A DNA stretch of 64,000 bases from Paraburkholderia sp. FT54 (lineage in GTDB: Bacteria; Pseudomonadota; Gammaproteobacteria; Burkholderiales; Burkholderiaceae), in contig NZ_CP134195.1 in assembly GCF_031585635.1 (NCBI RefSeq), forward strand, positions 1,426,001 to 1,490,000, read 5' to 3'. The notes below the pieces were generated by a model. That model did no database searches. It was not told the origin of the DNA and was given only the letters and a program-made list of their open reading frames with translations. The position numbers and the translations under genes are program-made. Every line of letters begins with the position of its first letter. Within the stretch, counting starts at the first letter, position 1. Below are positions 24,435 to 33,149 of this stretch, piece by piece.

Positions 24435-24977
24435 GTGAGTCTGACGGTTTCGACGGAGGCCGCCGCGACGGCCGCCAACTATCCGCCGCAGGGTTTGACG
24501 CCCACGCACGAGCAGATCGTGCGGCATCTGCGGCATTCGAGCCGGGTGGCCGAGCGGGCGACGTTGCTAGGGCATCACCCGTTCGGCGCGGTGCTGGTCG
24601 GACCGGACCAGGAGACCGTGCTGATGGAGCAGGGCAATGTCGACACGGTGAATCACGCCGAGTCGGTGCTGGCGCGCGTGGCGGCGTTGAACTTCACAGC
24701 GGAGTATTTGTGGAGTTGCACGCTGTACACGTCGGTCGAACCTTGCTGCATGTGCGCGGGGACGATGTATTGGGCCAACATCGGCCGGGTTGTGTTCGGC
24801 ATGACCGAGAAGCGCTTGCTGGAAGCGACCGGCGATCACGCCGAGAATCCAACCATGAGCGTGGATTGCCGGTATGTCTTCGATCATTGCCAGAAACCGG
24901 TCGAAGTGATCGGCCCGGTGCCCGAAGTGGAAGCCGAGGTGATGGAGGTTCAGCGCAGATTCTGGAGCAGCCGGTAG
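24435..24977 (+). CDS. Nucleoside/guanine deaminase, zinc cytidine-deaminase fold
   Basis: A 180-residue deaminase with zinc ligands H74 in NHAES (catalytic E76) and C104 and C107 in EPCCMC, giving the standard HAE...PCxxC pattern, plus AGTMYWANIGRVVFG, as in guanine and tRNA-adenosine deaminases. It is closest in feel to guanine/cytosine deaminases that act on free bases. The start is GTG 24435 with GAGGAGA seven bases upstream. It lies 43 bp after the BMP-type binding protein, probably in one operon for uptake and deamination of a purine. Confidence 0.87.
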   Translation: MSLTVSTEAAATAANYPPQGLTPTHEQIVRHLRHSSRVAERATLLGHHPFGAVLVGPDQETVLMEQGNVDTVNHAESVLARVAALNFTAEYLWSCTLYTSVEPCCMCAGTMYWANIGRVVFGMTEKRLLEATGDHAENPTMSVDCRYVFDHCQKPVEVIGPVPEVEAEVMEVQRRFWSSR

Positions 24978-25048
24978 CGTCGCTTTGCCGCCTTCGCGAA
25001 AGCGGCCTGCATGCCTGCGGCGCCGCCACGGGCATGCGCACGACTTTC

Positions 25049-25627
25049 CTATTGCACGGCGTGCGTCTGTGTCTCCGCCGGCGCCAGCATCGCGACGCCG
25101 CAGAACCAGTCGCCGCCGTGCGGCTGGTATCTCCACTGACCGCTGGTCTCCTTGAGCACGGCGGAACACTGTTCGTTCACCACGATCCCCGGATTCGCCG
25201 CCGTGCACTGACGCGTCGCCATGTCGGCGGGTGGCACGGGCGTCATGAGCGGTCTGCGCCGCGTGTCCGGCTCAACTGGTGTAGCGGAGGGACGCGGCGC
25301 TGCGGTTTGCATGCTGTCGATCAGCTTCCGCAGTTCATCGATACGCGTCGCGTACCACGTCTCCAGACACGCCGCATCGCGGCAGTTCGCTTCCCGCCAT
25401 GCCCACTTGCTGTCGCTGTCGGTGAGGAAAGCGCGCCGGTCGGTGACCCGTCGACGCGCTTTCCAGTACAGTTGCCCCAGCGTGTCGTCGAACTTGGAGA
25501 GCGCGGGGTTGTTGCAGATCATCTTCTCGGTTAGCGAGCGTCCCCTGTCGCAGTCGAAGCTGGCGGCGTGGGCGGCCGGATGCGCGAGCATCAGCGTGGC
25601 AATCAGAAACGGGCGGATTGATTTCAT
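25049..25627 (-). CDS. Secreted LprI-like (DUF1311) protein
   Basis: A 192-residue exported protein. A signal peptide (IRPFLIATLMLAHPAAHA) precedes SFDCDRGRSLTEKMICNNPA, then LYWKARRRVTDRRAFLTDS and CRDAACLETWYATRIDEL, the Cys pattern of the lysozyme-inhibitor LprI N-terminal family. The C-terminal half is Pro-rich then Cys-containing (QCTAANPGIVVNEQC). ATG 25627 is chosen; ATG 25657 is also in frame. It is convergent with the deaminase. Confidence 0.82.
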   Translation of the reverse strand: MKSIRPFLIATLMLAHPAAHAASFDCDRGRSLTEKMICNNPALSKFDDTLGQLYWKARRRVTDRRAFLTDSDSKWAWREANCRDAACLETWYATRIDELRKLIDSMQTAAPRPSATPVEPDTRRRPLMTPVPPADMATRQCTAANPGIVVNEQCSAVLKETSGQWRYQPHGGDWFCGVAMLAPAETQTHAVQ

Positions 25628-25927
25628 TGCGGTCCGGGCAGTGCATGGCTTTTTCATGCAATGGATGATCGGCCGAGTCGCCGTAATGCGGACGCCCGAA
25701 AAACGCCTGACTTCAGGTGGGTGGTTACCAAATCTTGCCTCACGGGGACGGCAGGAATCGACGCGGGAGGTTGACTGAACGCTTTCAGGCATGTGCCGTG
25801 CAACTCGCCTGTGAGCAACCGGGCCGCGCATGGCAATGCGGCGTGCGATTCGGGGACCGGAAGCGGCACTCACCAAACCAGCAGGACAGGCCGGCAAGAC
25901 AACGCGGCCCTTGAAACGGGAGAAAGA

Positions 25928-26869
25928 ATGAAAAAACACCTCGTTCGTTGTCTGTATGCGGCGGCCGGCGTGCTCGCCTTGCCCGCTGTGGCCAGTGCGC
26001 AGTGGCAGGCTTATACCAACACCACTGCCAACGTGCGCGCGGGTCCGGCATCGGATTACCCAATCGTGACGCAATTGCCGGCCGGTGTGCCACTGAGCGT
26101 CATGGGCTGCATCAGCAGCTATCAATGGTGCGATGTCGCCGCGCCGAACTTGCGCGGCTGGGTCTATGCAGGGTCGCTCAGTTATCCCTACCAGGGCGCC
26201 AACGTACCGGTGATGAACTACGGCACGGTGATCGGGCTGCCGATCGTGACGTTCTCGATCGGCACGTATTGGGGCAATTATTATCGCGGCCGGCCTTGGT
26301 ATGGCCAGCAATCGCGCTGGGCTCATCATCCGCCGCCGCCTCCGCCGCGACCCGGCGCGGGAAGGCCGCCGGGCGGACCGCCACCGGGGCACGGCGGAGG
26401 AAGGCCGCCGGGTGGCCCGCCACCGGGGCATGGCGGAGGAAGGCCGCCGGGCGGACCGCCACCGGGGCATGGCGGAGGAAGGCCGCCGGGTGGACCGCCA
26501 CCGGGGCATGGCGGAGGAGGGTCGCCGGGTGGACCGCCACCGGGGCATGGCGGAGGAGGGTCGACGGGTGGACCGCCACCAGGGCACGGCGGAGGAGGGT
26601 CGCCGGGTGGACCGCCACCGGGGCATGGAGCAGGAAGGCCACCGGGTGGTCAGCCGCAGGGTAATGCAGGCGGCCGTCCGCCGGGCGGTCAACCGCAGGG
26701 CGATGCCGGTGGCCGGCCTCAAGGCGGTTCTTCGCAAGGGGGCGGAGGCAGGCCGCCGGGCGGCGGCAACGGTGGCGGAGGACACGGCAGTGGAGGCGGT
26801 GGCGGTGGCGGAGGACACGGCGGCGGTGGCGGCGGAGGCGGAGGCCGTCCACCAGATCAGCACAGCTGA
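25928..26869 (+). CDS. Secreted SH3-domain protein with Gly/Pro tandem repeats
   Basis: A 313-residue exported protein. The signal peptide is LYAAAGVLALPAVASA, followed by a bacterial SH3 domain (residues about 25-90: NTTANVRAGPASDYPIV, GWVYAGSLSY), a Tyr/Trp-rich stretch (TYWGNYYRGRPWYGQQSRWA), a poly-Pro run, tandem 13-residue repeats, and a Gly-rich tail. ATG 25928 with GGGAGAAAG upstream. The SH3 domain suggests binding to the cell wall. The tail is likely disordered. The opposite strand is open throughout the repeat but is only its mirror. Confidence 0.85.
   Translation: MKKHLVRCLYAAAGVLALPAVASAQWQAYTNTTANVRAGPASDYPIVTQLPAGVPLSVMGCISSYQWCDVAAPNLRGWVYAGSLSYPYQGANVPVMNYGTVIGLPIVTFSIGTYWGNYYRGRPWYGQQSRWAHHPPPPPPRPGAGRPPGGPPPGHGGGRPPGGPPPGHGGGRPPGGPPPGHGGGRPPGGPPPGHGGGGSPGGPPPGHGGGGSTGGPPPGHGGGGSPGGPPPGHGAGRPPGGQPQGNAGGRPPGGQPQGDAGGRPQGGSSQGGGGRPPGGGNGGGGHGSGGGGGGGGHGGGGGGGGGRPPDQHS
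26360..26710 (+). repeat. 39-bp tandem repeat (13 residues, about nine units)
   Basis: Unit GRPPGGPPPGHGG repeated in frame. Four near-identical copies come first, then three with GSP or GST at the front, then two degenerate GQPQGNAG/GQPQGDAG copies. Near identity at the DNA level suggests recent expansion and possible length variation among strains. Confidence 0.9.
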
Positions 26870-27146
26870 TCGCGCTCATCCGCAAGTCGCCGCCGCGTGT
26901 TCCAGCGTGATTCGGGCTCCGCCTCCGCAACAGGCGGTAGCGAAACCCGAAACCCCGGCCCGCGCGGCGCCCGCCCACGGCGCCATCACATGCTCCGGCA
27001 TGGCCGTTGCGCCGTTTGCCTCGCCAATCGACCGGCCCATTAGCCAACCCGTCTGCGCCGCGCGACGAATTAAATTCGCCGGCCTCGCGTAAACCCCCGT
27101 GTGCCGCGTACACTAGCTTGCCGATGTCGGGTTAGGGGGCGCACAT

Positions 27147-29453
27147 ATGACTTGCGAAGCGACATCAGATAACACGCTGGGAGCAGCGCCTGAAGGCCGC
27201 TATGGAACAAATCTCGCCGAAGGGGTGGTGGCGTCGGAGCGCACCGTGTTGCGGTTGATCACCCGCAACACGCCTCTGCCGGAATTGCTTGACGAAGTAT
27301 GCCGCCGCGCGGAAGCGCTGCTGGGGGAAGGGGCGTCCTGTTCAATCCTGTTGCTCGATCCCGACGGCGTGCACGCCAGAGTGGGCGGTGCGCCGTCGCT
27401 GCCGGCGCACTTCAGCGCGGCGATCGACGGCGCCGCGATCGGTCCGCGGGTCGGCTCGTGCGGCACCGCGATGTACGAGCGGCGCCTCGTTGTCGTCGAG
27501 GATATCGAAATCGATCCGCTGTGGGCCGACTTCCGGCACCTCGCGCTACCAATCGGTCTGCGGGCCTGCTGGTCGGTGCCCTTTGAAAACGATTCCGGCG
27601 TGGTGCTCGGCGCCTTCGCGGTGTATTACCGCGTGCCGCGCCGTCCGAGCGTCGAGGAAGAAGCGATGCTGCGCGACATCGGCCACAGCGTCGGCCTCGC
27701 CGTGCATCAGGACACCATGGTTCAGCGCCTTGCGCACAGCGAGGAGCATCACCGGCTGGTGGTCGATCACCTGATCGAAGGCATCGTCGTGCAGTCGCGC
27801 GGGGGCATCGTGCTTGCCTGCAATCCGAGTGCGCAGCGCATTTTGCGCGCGACTCCGCAAATCGTCGGTCGCAGTATTCATACCGTGATGGTGCGCGCGT
27901 ATCACGAGGACGGCTCGCTCGTCGCCGATACTGCCCGCCCGACCGTCCAGGTACTGGCAACCGGCAAACCCGTGCTCGGCGTCACGATCGGCGTCGAGCT
28001 GATCGGCGGCGACATCGTCTGGATCACCGAGAACGTCGTGCCGATTATCAAGCCGGGCGAGAGCGAACCCAGTTCGGTACTGATCTCGTTCACCGACATC
28101 GGGCCGGTGCGCGAGGCCCAGCGGCAGCTCAAGTTTCTCGCCACGCGCGACTCGCTCACCGGCCTCTACAACCGCGCCTATCTCACGGAGCGAATGCGCG
28201 ATCTGTTCACGCCGGACATGTCGTCCGGCATGGGCGAGCTGGCGAGCGTCGCGGTGCTGTTCGTCGACCTGGACGGCTTCAAGAAGGTCAACGACACCGC
28301 CGGTCACGAGGCCGGCGATTCCTTGCTCTGCAGCGTGGCCGAGCGCCTCTCGGCGTGCATCTCGCCCGAAGACACGCTCGCGCGCGTGGGCGGCGACGAG
28401 TTCGTGATCGTGGTCAGCGCGTATGAAAACACCGGGCATCTGATCGGCCTCGCGCGCCGCATTCTGGACATGATCGCAGTGCCGTTCGCGGTCGCGGACA
28501 ACGAGTACTACCTGGGCGCGTCGATCGGCATCAGCCGCTTTCCCGAAGATGGCCAGGACGTCGCCACGCTCATGCGCAACGCCGATTCGGCGATGTATCA
28601 CGCCAAGCAGCGCGGCCGCAACAACTTCCAGTTCTTCACCGCCGAGCTGAATCAGCATCTGCAACGGCGCTTCACGATCGAGCAATCGCTGCGGCGCGCG
28701 CTCGCCGCCAACGAACTGAGTCTCGTGTATCAGCCGATCGTCGACAGCCACGACGGCCGCACGATCGGCGCGGAGGCGCTTCTGCGCTGGTACAACAGCG
28801 AACTGGGCAACGTGTCGCCGGGCGAATTCATCCCCGTGGCCGAAGATGCCGGGCTGATCGTCGAGATCGGCGACTTCGTGCTGGCGCGGGCCTGCCAGCA
28901 GGTGGCGCAATGGCGGCGCACGCTGGCGCCGGAGCTGATCGTCGCGGTGAACCTGTCGCCGCGGCAGTTCAACGACGGCCTGGTGGAGCGGATCGAGCGC
29001 TGTCTCGCGCAGTCCGGGCTCGAGCCGACGGCGCTGGAACTGGAGATCACCGAACGGCTGCTGATGAGCGACAGCGAAACCGTCCTGCCGATGCTGAGCG
29101 CGCTGAACGCCATGGGCGTGCGCATTTCCGTCGACGATTTCGGCACTGGCTACTCGTCGCTGTCGTATCTGAAGCGCTTCCCGCTGCATAACCTGAAAAT
29201 CGATCGTTCGTTCGTCGCGGGGTTGCCGGATCATCGCGATTCGATTGCGATCACCCAGGCGGTGGTGGCGATGGCGCACTCGCTCGGCATGAACGTCACC
29301 GCCGAAGGGGTGGAAACCGCCGAACAGGCGGCGTTCCTGCGCGCGATCGACTGCGACAAGCAGCAGGGCTATCTGTACAGCCGTCCGGTCGGGGCAAGCG
29401 CGTATGCCCGTAGTTTGTGGGACGCGCAGCTTAACGTGGCCAACGCCTCCTGA
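27147..29453 (+). CDS. GAF-PAS-GGDEF-EAL cyclic-di-GMP protein
   Basis: A 768-residue cytoplasmic signalling protein with four domains. GAF is at about residues 30-190 (GSCGTAMYERRLVVVEDIE). PAS is at about 195-320 (IEGIVVQSRGGIVLACNPSA). GGDEF is at about 330-495 with intact ARVGGDEFVIV and DSLTGLYNR. EAL is at about 515-760 with EALLRW, NLSPRQF, ELEITE, DDFGTGYSSL, KIDRSF and AEGVE, all catalytic signatures present. It could make or break down c-di-GMP; in such tandem proteins one activity usually dominates. It stands alone on the plus strand. Confidence 0.94.
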   Translation: MTCEATSDNTLGAAPEGRYGTNLAEGVVASERTVLRLITRNTPLPELLDEVCRRAEALLGEGASCSILLLDPDGVHARVGGAPSLPAHFSAAIDGAAIGPRVGSCGTAMYERRLVVVEDIEIDPLWADFRHLALPIGLRACWSVPFENDSGVVLGAFAVYYRVPRRPSVEEEAMLRDIGHSVGLAVHQDTMVQRLAHSEEHHRLVVDHLIEGIVVQSRGGIVLACNPSAQRILRATPQIVGRSIHTVMVRAYHEDGSLVADTARPTVQVLATGKPVLGVTIGVELIGGDIVWITENVVPIIKPGESEPSSVLISFTDIGPVREAQRQLKFLATRDSLTGLYNRAYLTERMRDLFTPDMSSGMGELASVAVLFVDLDGFKKVNDTAGHEAGDSLLCSVAERLSACISPEDTLARVGGDEFVIVVSAYENTGHLIGLARRILDMIAVPFAVADNEYYLGASIGISRFPEDGQDVATLMRNADSAMYHAKQRGRNNFQFFTAELNQHLQRRFTIEQSLRRALAANELSLVYQPIVDSHDGRTIGAEALLRWYNSELGNVSPGEFIPVAEDAGLIVEIGDFVLARACQQVAQWRRTLAPELIVAVNLSPRQFNDGLVERIERCLAQSGLEPTALELEITERLLMSDSETVLPMLSALNAMGVRISVDDFGTGYSSLSYLKRFPLHNLKIDRSFVAGLPDHRDSIAITQAVVAMAHSLGMNVTAEGVETAEQAAFLRAIDCDKQQGYLYSRPVGASAYARSLWDAQLNVANAS

Positions 29454-29646
29454 ACTCGCCGGCGGGCCCGCGAATGCGGGCTATCGGCGGCTGCGGCCAC
29501 AGGTGTCCGGAAACGATTGTTCGGTTTGACAAACAAGTGACTTCGCGTTCCCGGTATTTATCCGCGAGAGCCATCTCCCTAAAATCCTCCCATCGAAAGG
29601 TAAATTGAGCGCGATGCCGAACCGGCGCCGTGCGATGGGAGTCGTC

Positions 29647-29835
29647 ATGCCAGCTTTGATCAGAGACCAGCTTTACCGGCCGTCGGTGGTCTTACCGATG
29701 GTCGCCCTCATGCAGGTGATGGTGTCGCAGGATTTCAATCTCGGCCAGGTCGGCTGGGTCGTGGCGTCGCGTGGCGCGCAGGCCGCGCTGCAACGTTCGC
29801 GCGAGCTGATCTGCGCCGTGCATTGCCACGCCTGA
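29647..29835 (+). CDS. Small hypothetical protein (62 aa)
   Basis: A small frame with strong GC preference at third codon positions, as in real genes here. ATG 29647 has GGGAG six bases upstream; ATGs at 29614 and 29635 are alternatives. The sequence MPALIRDQLYRPSVVLPMVA, then NLGQVGWVVASRGAQAAL and a Cys/His end CAVHCHA, is not one I recognise. It has a moderately hydrophobic N-terminal half and no clear signal peptide. Confidence 0.5.
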   Translation: MPALIRDQLYRPSVVLPMVALMQVMVSQDFNLGQVGWVVASRGAQAALQRSRELICAVHCHA

Positions 29836-29958
29836 GTAAAACGGACGGAAAACAGCAGTCATCCGCAACAATGCGCCGCAATCGGCGGCGCGGCATGGTG
29901 ATTCGAAGGGCTGAGGGTAAGATGCTACGACCAGCACCCCAGCCTCGGGAGAGTTGCC

Positions 29959-31359
29959 ATGCCACAGCACTTCGACGCAGTTGTGATCGGTACGGGACAA
30001 GGCGGCTCACCGCTCGCCGTGCGTCTCGGTCAAAGCGGGCGCAGGACGGCGGTCATTGAGCGGGCGGCCTTCGGCGGCACCTGTGTGAATGTCGGCTGCA
30101 CGCCGACCAAATCTTATGTGGCGAGCGCCCGCGCGGCGCATGTCGCACGTCATTGCGCGGAACTCGGTGTGCAGGTGGGCGGCGCGATCAGCGTCGATCT
30201 GGCCGCGGTCAAGGCGCGCAAGGACCAGATCATCGGGCAGTCGCGCGACGGCGTCGAGAAATGGCTGCGCGGCACCAAAAACGTGACCGTGTTCAACGGC
30301 CACGCGCGCTTCACCGGGCCGCATGCGCTTGCTATCAGCGGACCGGACGGCAATCCGCTCGACGAGATCAGCGCCGATGAAATCTTCATCAATTCAGGCA
30401 CACGCGCCGTCGTGCCGCCGCTCGACGGGCTCGAGCGGATTCGCTACTACACCAACTCCAACCTGCTCGACCTGACGGAATTGCCGAGTCATCTGGTGAT
30501 TGTCGGCGCGAGTTATATCGCGCTCGAATTCGCGCAGATCTTTCGCCGGTTCGGCAGTCGCGTGACCGTGCTGGTGCGCGGCGAACGCGTGCTCACCCGC
30601 GAAGACGCCGATTTCGCCGAATCCGTGCAGAAGGTGCTGACTCGCGAGGGCGTGGAGTTCCGCTTCGGCGTGCAGCCTTCACGGGTCGAACCGCATCCGC
30701 ATCGCGAGAGCGAAGTGTGTATCGGCTTCGAGCAGAACATTCCCGCCCTCGAAGCGTCGCACCTGTTGTTCGCGACCGGCCGCGAGCCGAACACCGACGA
30801 CCTCGGCCTCGCGGCCGCCGGCATCGCGACGGATAAACACGGCACGATTCCAGTCGACGGCCAGTTGCGCACCAGCGTGCCGGGCGTCTGGGCGATCGGC
30901 GACGTCAACGGGCGCGGCGCCTTCACTCACACTTCCTACGACGACTATCAGATCGTCGCCGCAAATCTGCTCGACGGCGGCGCGCGCAGTGTCGATACGC
31001 GCATCATGGCGTATGCCGTGTTCGTCGATCCGCCGCTCGCGCGTGTCGGTGCCTCGGAGGCCGAGGTGCGCAGGTCGGGCCGCGACGCGCTGATCGCCAC
31101 CATGCCGATGTCGCGCGTGGGCCGCGCACGCGAACGCGGCGAGACCGACGGTTTCATGAAAGTGATGGTCGACAAGGAGAGCAAGCAGATTCTCGGGGCG
31201 GCGATCCACGGCATTGAAGGCGATGAGGCGATTCACACGTTTATCGACATCATGACGGCGGGCGCGCCGTATCCGACCTTGCAGTACGCGATGCATATTC
31301 ACCCGACCATCAGCGAACTGGTGCCGACCCTGCTCGATGGACTCAAACCCATGAAGTGA
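29959..31359 (+). CDS. FAD pyridine nucleotide-disulfide oxidoreductase (mercuric-reductase-like)
   Basis: A 466-residue flavoprotein of the class I disulfide reductase family. FAD-binding AVVIGTGQGGSPLA, redox pair C42 and C47 in GGTCVNVGC, NAD(P)-binding VIVGASYIALEFAQIFRRFG, second FAD motif GVWAIGDVNGRGAFTHTS, and the C-terminal base HIHPTISE. The extra N-terminal metal-binding domain and the C-terminal Cys pair of true mercuric reductases are absent, so a different disulfide or quinone substrate is likely. A cupin gene follows 26 bp after its stop. Confidence 0.92.
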   Translation: MPQHFDAVVIGTGQGGSPLAVRLGQSGRRTAVIERAAFGGTCVNVGCTPTKSYVASARAAHVARHCAELGVQVGGAISVDLAAVKARKDQIIGQSRDGVEKWLRGTKNVTVFNGHARFTGPHALAISGPDGNPLDEISADEIFINSGTRAVVPPLDGLERIRYYTNSNLLDLTELPSHLVIVGASYIALEFAQIFRRFGSRVTVLVRGERVLTREDADFAESVQKVLTREGVEFRFGVQPSRVEPHPHRESEVCIGFEQNIPALEASHLLFATGREPNTDDLGLAAAGIATDKHGTIPVDGQLRTSVPGVWAIGDVNGRGAFTHTSYDDYQIVAANLLDGGARSVDTRIMAYAVFVDPPLARVGASEAEVRRSGRDALIATMPMSRVGRARERGETDGFMKVMVDKESKQILGAAIHGIEGDEAIHTFIDIMTAGAPYPTLQYAMHIHPTISELVPTLLDGLKPMK

Positions 31360-31385
31360 GGGCGCGCACAAGCGGAGCATCGACG

Positions 31386-31730
31386 ATGAAGCGCGCATTC
31401 AGAAGCGGCAATCTGTTCGGACCCGGCGCACCAGCGGGCGCGGACGAGCAGGTCGACCTGCTAGTGGAGCGGGGCGGCGTGAGCATCGAGCGGATCGTCT
31501 CGATGGGGCACGCCAGTCCGCCGGATTTCTGGTACGACAGTCCGCGCGCCGAGTGGGTCGTGCTGTTGAGCGGCGCGGCGGCGCTCGAATTCGAAGGCGA
31601 GGCCGAGCCGTATCCGATGAAGGCCGGCGACCACGTGCTGATCGACGCGCATTGCCGGCATCGGGTGGCATGGACAAGCGATCAGGAGCCCAGCGTCTGG
31701 CTCGCGGTTTATTACCCGGACGGCGCTTGA
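31386..31730 (+). CDS. Cupin-domain protein
   Basis: A 114-residue single-domain cupin: SPPDFWYDSPRAEWVVLLSG then GEAEPYPMKAGDHVLIDAHC and HRVAW cover the two cupin motifs with His and Glu/Asp candidates for metal binding. ATG 31386 lies 26 bp after the oxidoreductase stop, with GGAG nine bases upstream, so the two are probably cotranscribed. The role is unknown. Confidence 0.85.
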   Translation: MKRAFRSGNLFGPGAPAGADEQVDLLVERGGVSIERIVSMGHASPPDFWYDSPRAEWVVLLSGAAALEFEGEAEPYPMKAGDHVLIDAHCRHRVAWTSDQEPSVWLAVYYPDGA

Positions 31731-31872
31731 GTTTGAACGCGGCACACCACTGGCCGAACAGGCGCATCGACAAAGCGTTGAGCCATCGCGGATAATCGGC
31801 AACGGCGCGGGTCGTCAGCGCAACGCGGGCGAACGGTGCGCGCAACCGCATTCAACATCAGGAATCCAACCG

Positions 31873-32448
31873 ATGGGCAAGGGACGTGTCGAAGCCTTCA
31901 GCGATGGCGTGATCGCCATCATCATCACGATCATGGTGCTCGAGTTGAAAGTGCCGGAGGGCTTCGACCTCGCCGCGCTGCGTCCGGTGCTCCCCGTGTT
32001 CTGCGCGTACGTGCTGAGCTTCATCTACGTCGGCATCTACTGGAACAATCATCATCACATGTTTCATGCCGTGCAGAAGGTCAACGGCGCGGTGCTGTGG
32101 GCCAACCTCCATCTGCTGTTCTGGCTGTCGCTGCTGCCGGCCGTCACGCATTGGGTCGGCGAAAGCCATCTGGCCTCCTGGCCGACCGCGATGTACGGCG
32201 TCGTGCTGTTCATGTCGTCGATCGCATATTTCATTCTGATGGGCGTGCTGATCCGCGAGCACGGCAAGGACTCGACCCTCGCCAAAGCGGTCGGCAGCGA
32301 CTTCAAGGGCAAGGTCTCGGTTGTGATCTATCTGACGGGCATTGCGCTGGCGTTTGTCGTGCCGTGGGTCTCGGCTGCGCTTTATACGCTCGCTGCCGCG
32401 TGGTGGCTGGTGCCGGATAGGCGCATCGAACACCTGCTGGAAGCGTAA
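31873..32448 (+). CDS. TMEM175-family (DUF1211) putative potassium channel
   Basis: A 191-residue membrane protein with the family signature RVEAFSDGVIAI at residues 5-16 followed by TIMVLEL, then WNNHHHMFHAV and about six membrane segments. Bacterial TMEM175 homologues form potassium-permeable tetramers, so the function is inferred from family. It stands alone between the cupin and phosphoesterase genes. Confidence 0.9.
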   Translation: MGKGRVEAFSDGVIAIIITIMVLELKVPEGFDLAALRPVLPVFCAYVLSFIYVGIYWNNHHHMFHAVQKVNGAVLWANLHLLFWLSLLPAVTHWVGESHLASWPTAMYGVVLFMSSIAYFILMGVLIREHGKDSTLAKAVGSDFKGKVSVVIYLTGIALAFVVPWVSAALYTLAAAWWLVPDRRIEHLLEA

Positions 32449-32579
32449 GCGTGCTGCTCGTCCTCGGCGGTGTATTGCTGCTCATTGCGCTGATCGCAGC
32501 GGCTCAAAGCGATCCGTAGCGGGTGGTAGCGGCTCGAAGTGCGCGCACACGCTCCGCTCATTTGCCCGATACTTCCACC

Positions 32580-33068
32580 ATGACTTCGCGCACTCGACGA
32601 CCCACACGCACACGAATCGGCCTGATTTCCGACACGCACAACCTCGTGCGTCCTGAAGCTTTGCAGTACCTCGCCGATTGTGACGCGATCATCCACGCGG
32701 GCGATATCTGCAATCAGGCCGTACTGGAAGCGCTCAGGCGGATTGCGCCGGTCACGGCGGTGCGCGGCAACAACGACACCGGCGACTGGGCCGCGTCGCT
32801 GCCGACGCACACCACACTGACCGTGCAGCAGGTGACGATTCTCGTTGTGCACGACATCGCCGATGTGGGCGCCGATCCGCGCAGCCAGGGCATCGGCGTG
32901 GTGGTGACGGGCCATTCGCACAAGCCATTGATCAGCGAGCGCGACGGCGTGCTGTTCGTCAATCCGGGCAGTGCCGGCCCACGGCGCTTCAAATTGCCGA
33001 TTTCGGCCGGAATCCTGATCGTCGAAGGTCCACACGCAAGCGCGAGCTTCGATTCCCTGGTCCCATAA
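32580..33068 (+). CDS. YfcE/MJ0936-family metallophosphodiesterase
   Basis: A 162-residue small phosphoesterase with all metal motifs: LISDTHN, AIIHAGDICN, AVRGNND, LVVHDI, VTGHSHKP and NPGSAGPRR. ATG 32580 is chosen because the 19 codons upstream look non-coding. A strong hairpin follows directly after the stop. Members hydrolyse phosphodiesters in vitro; the natural substrate is unclear. Confidence 0.92.
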   Translation: MTSRTRRPTRTRIGLISDTHNLVRPEALQYLADCDAIIHAGDICNQAVLEALRRIAPVTAVRGNNDTGDWAASLPTHTTLTVQQVTILVVHDIADVGADPRSQGIGVVVTGHSHKPLISERDGVLFVNPGSAGPRRFKLPISAGILIVEGPHASASFDSLVP

Positions 33069-33072
33069 AAAA

Positions 33073-33100
33073 ACGGGCCGGCAAAAATTTGCCGGCCCGT
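33073..33100. terminator. Bidirectional rho-independent terminator
   Basis: ACGGGCCGGCAAA and its exact reverse complement TTTGCCGGCCCGT surround a two-base centre. The stem is preceded by a run of A (33067-33073), which serves as the T tract for the minus-strand ProP gene. It lies between the stops of two convergent genes. Confidence 0.9.
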
Positions 33101-33149
33101 TCTCTCGCGACTTGCGGCCAAGCCGCGCTAACAGCTAAGCGACCCGCGC

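Noticed and set aside
26360..26710. CRISPR-like regular repeats
   Set aside because: The units are contiguous coding repeats without unique spacers and there are no cas genes.
25693..26863. Long minus-strand frame with WRSTRRPSSAMPR repeats opposite the SH3 protein
   Set aside because: It is the mirror of the 39-bp repeat on the other strand; the plus-strand protein has a signal peptide, SH3 domain and ribosome site.
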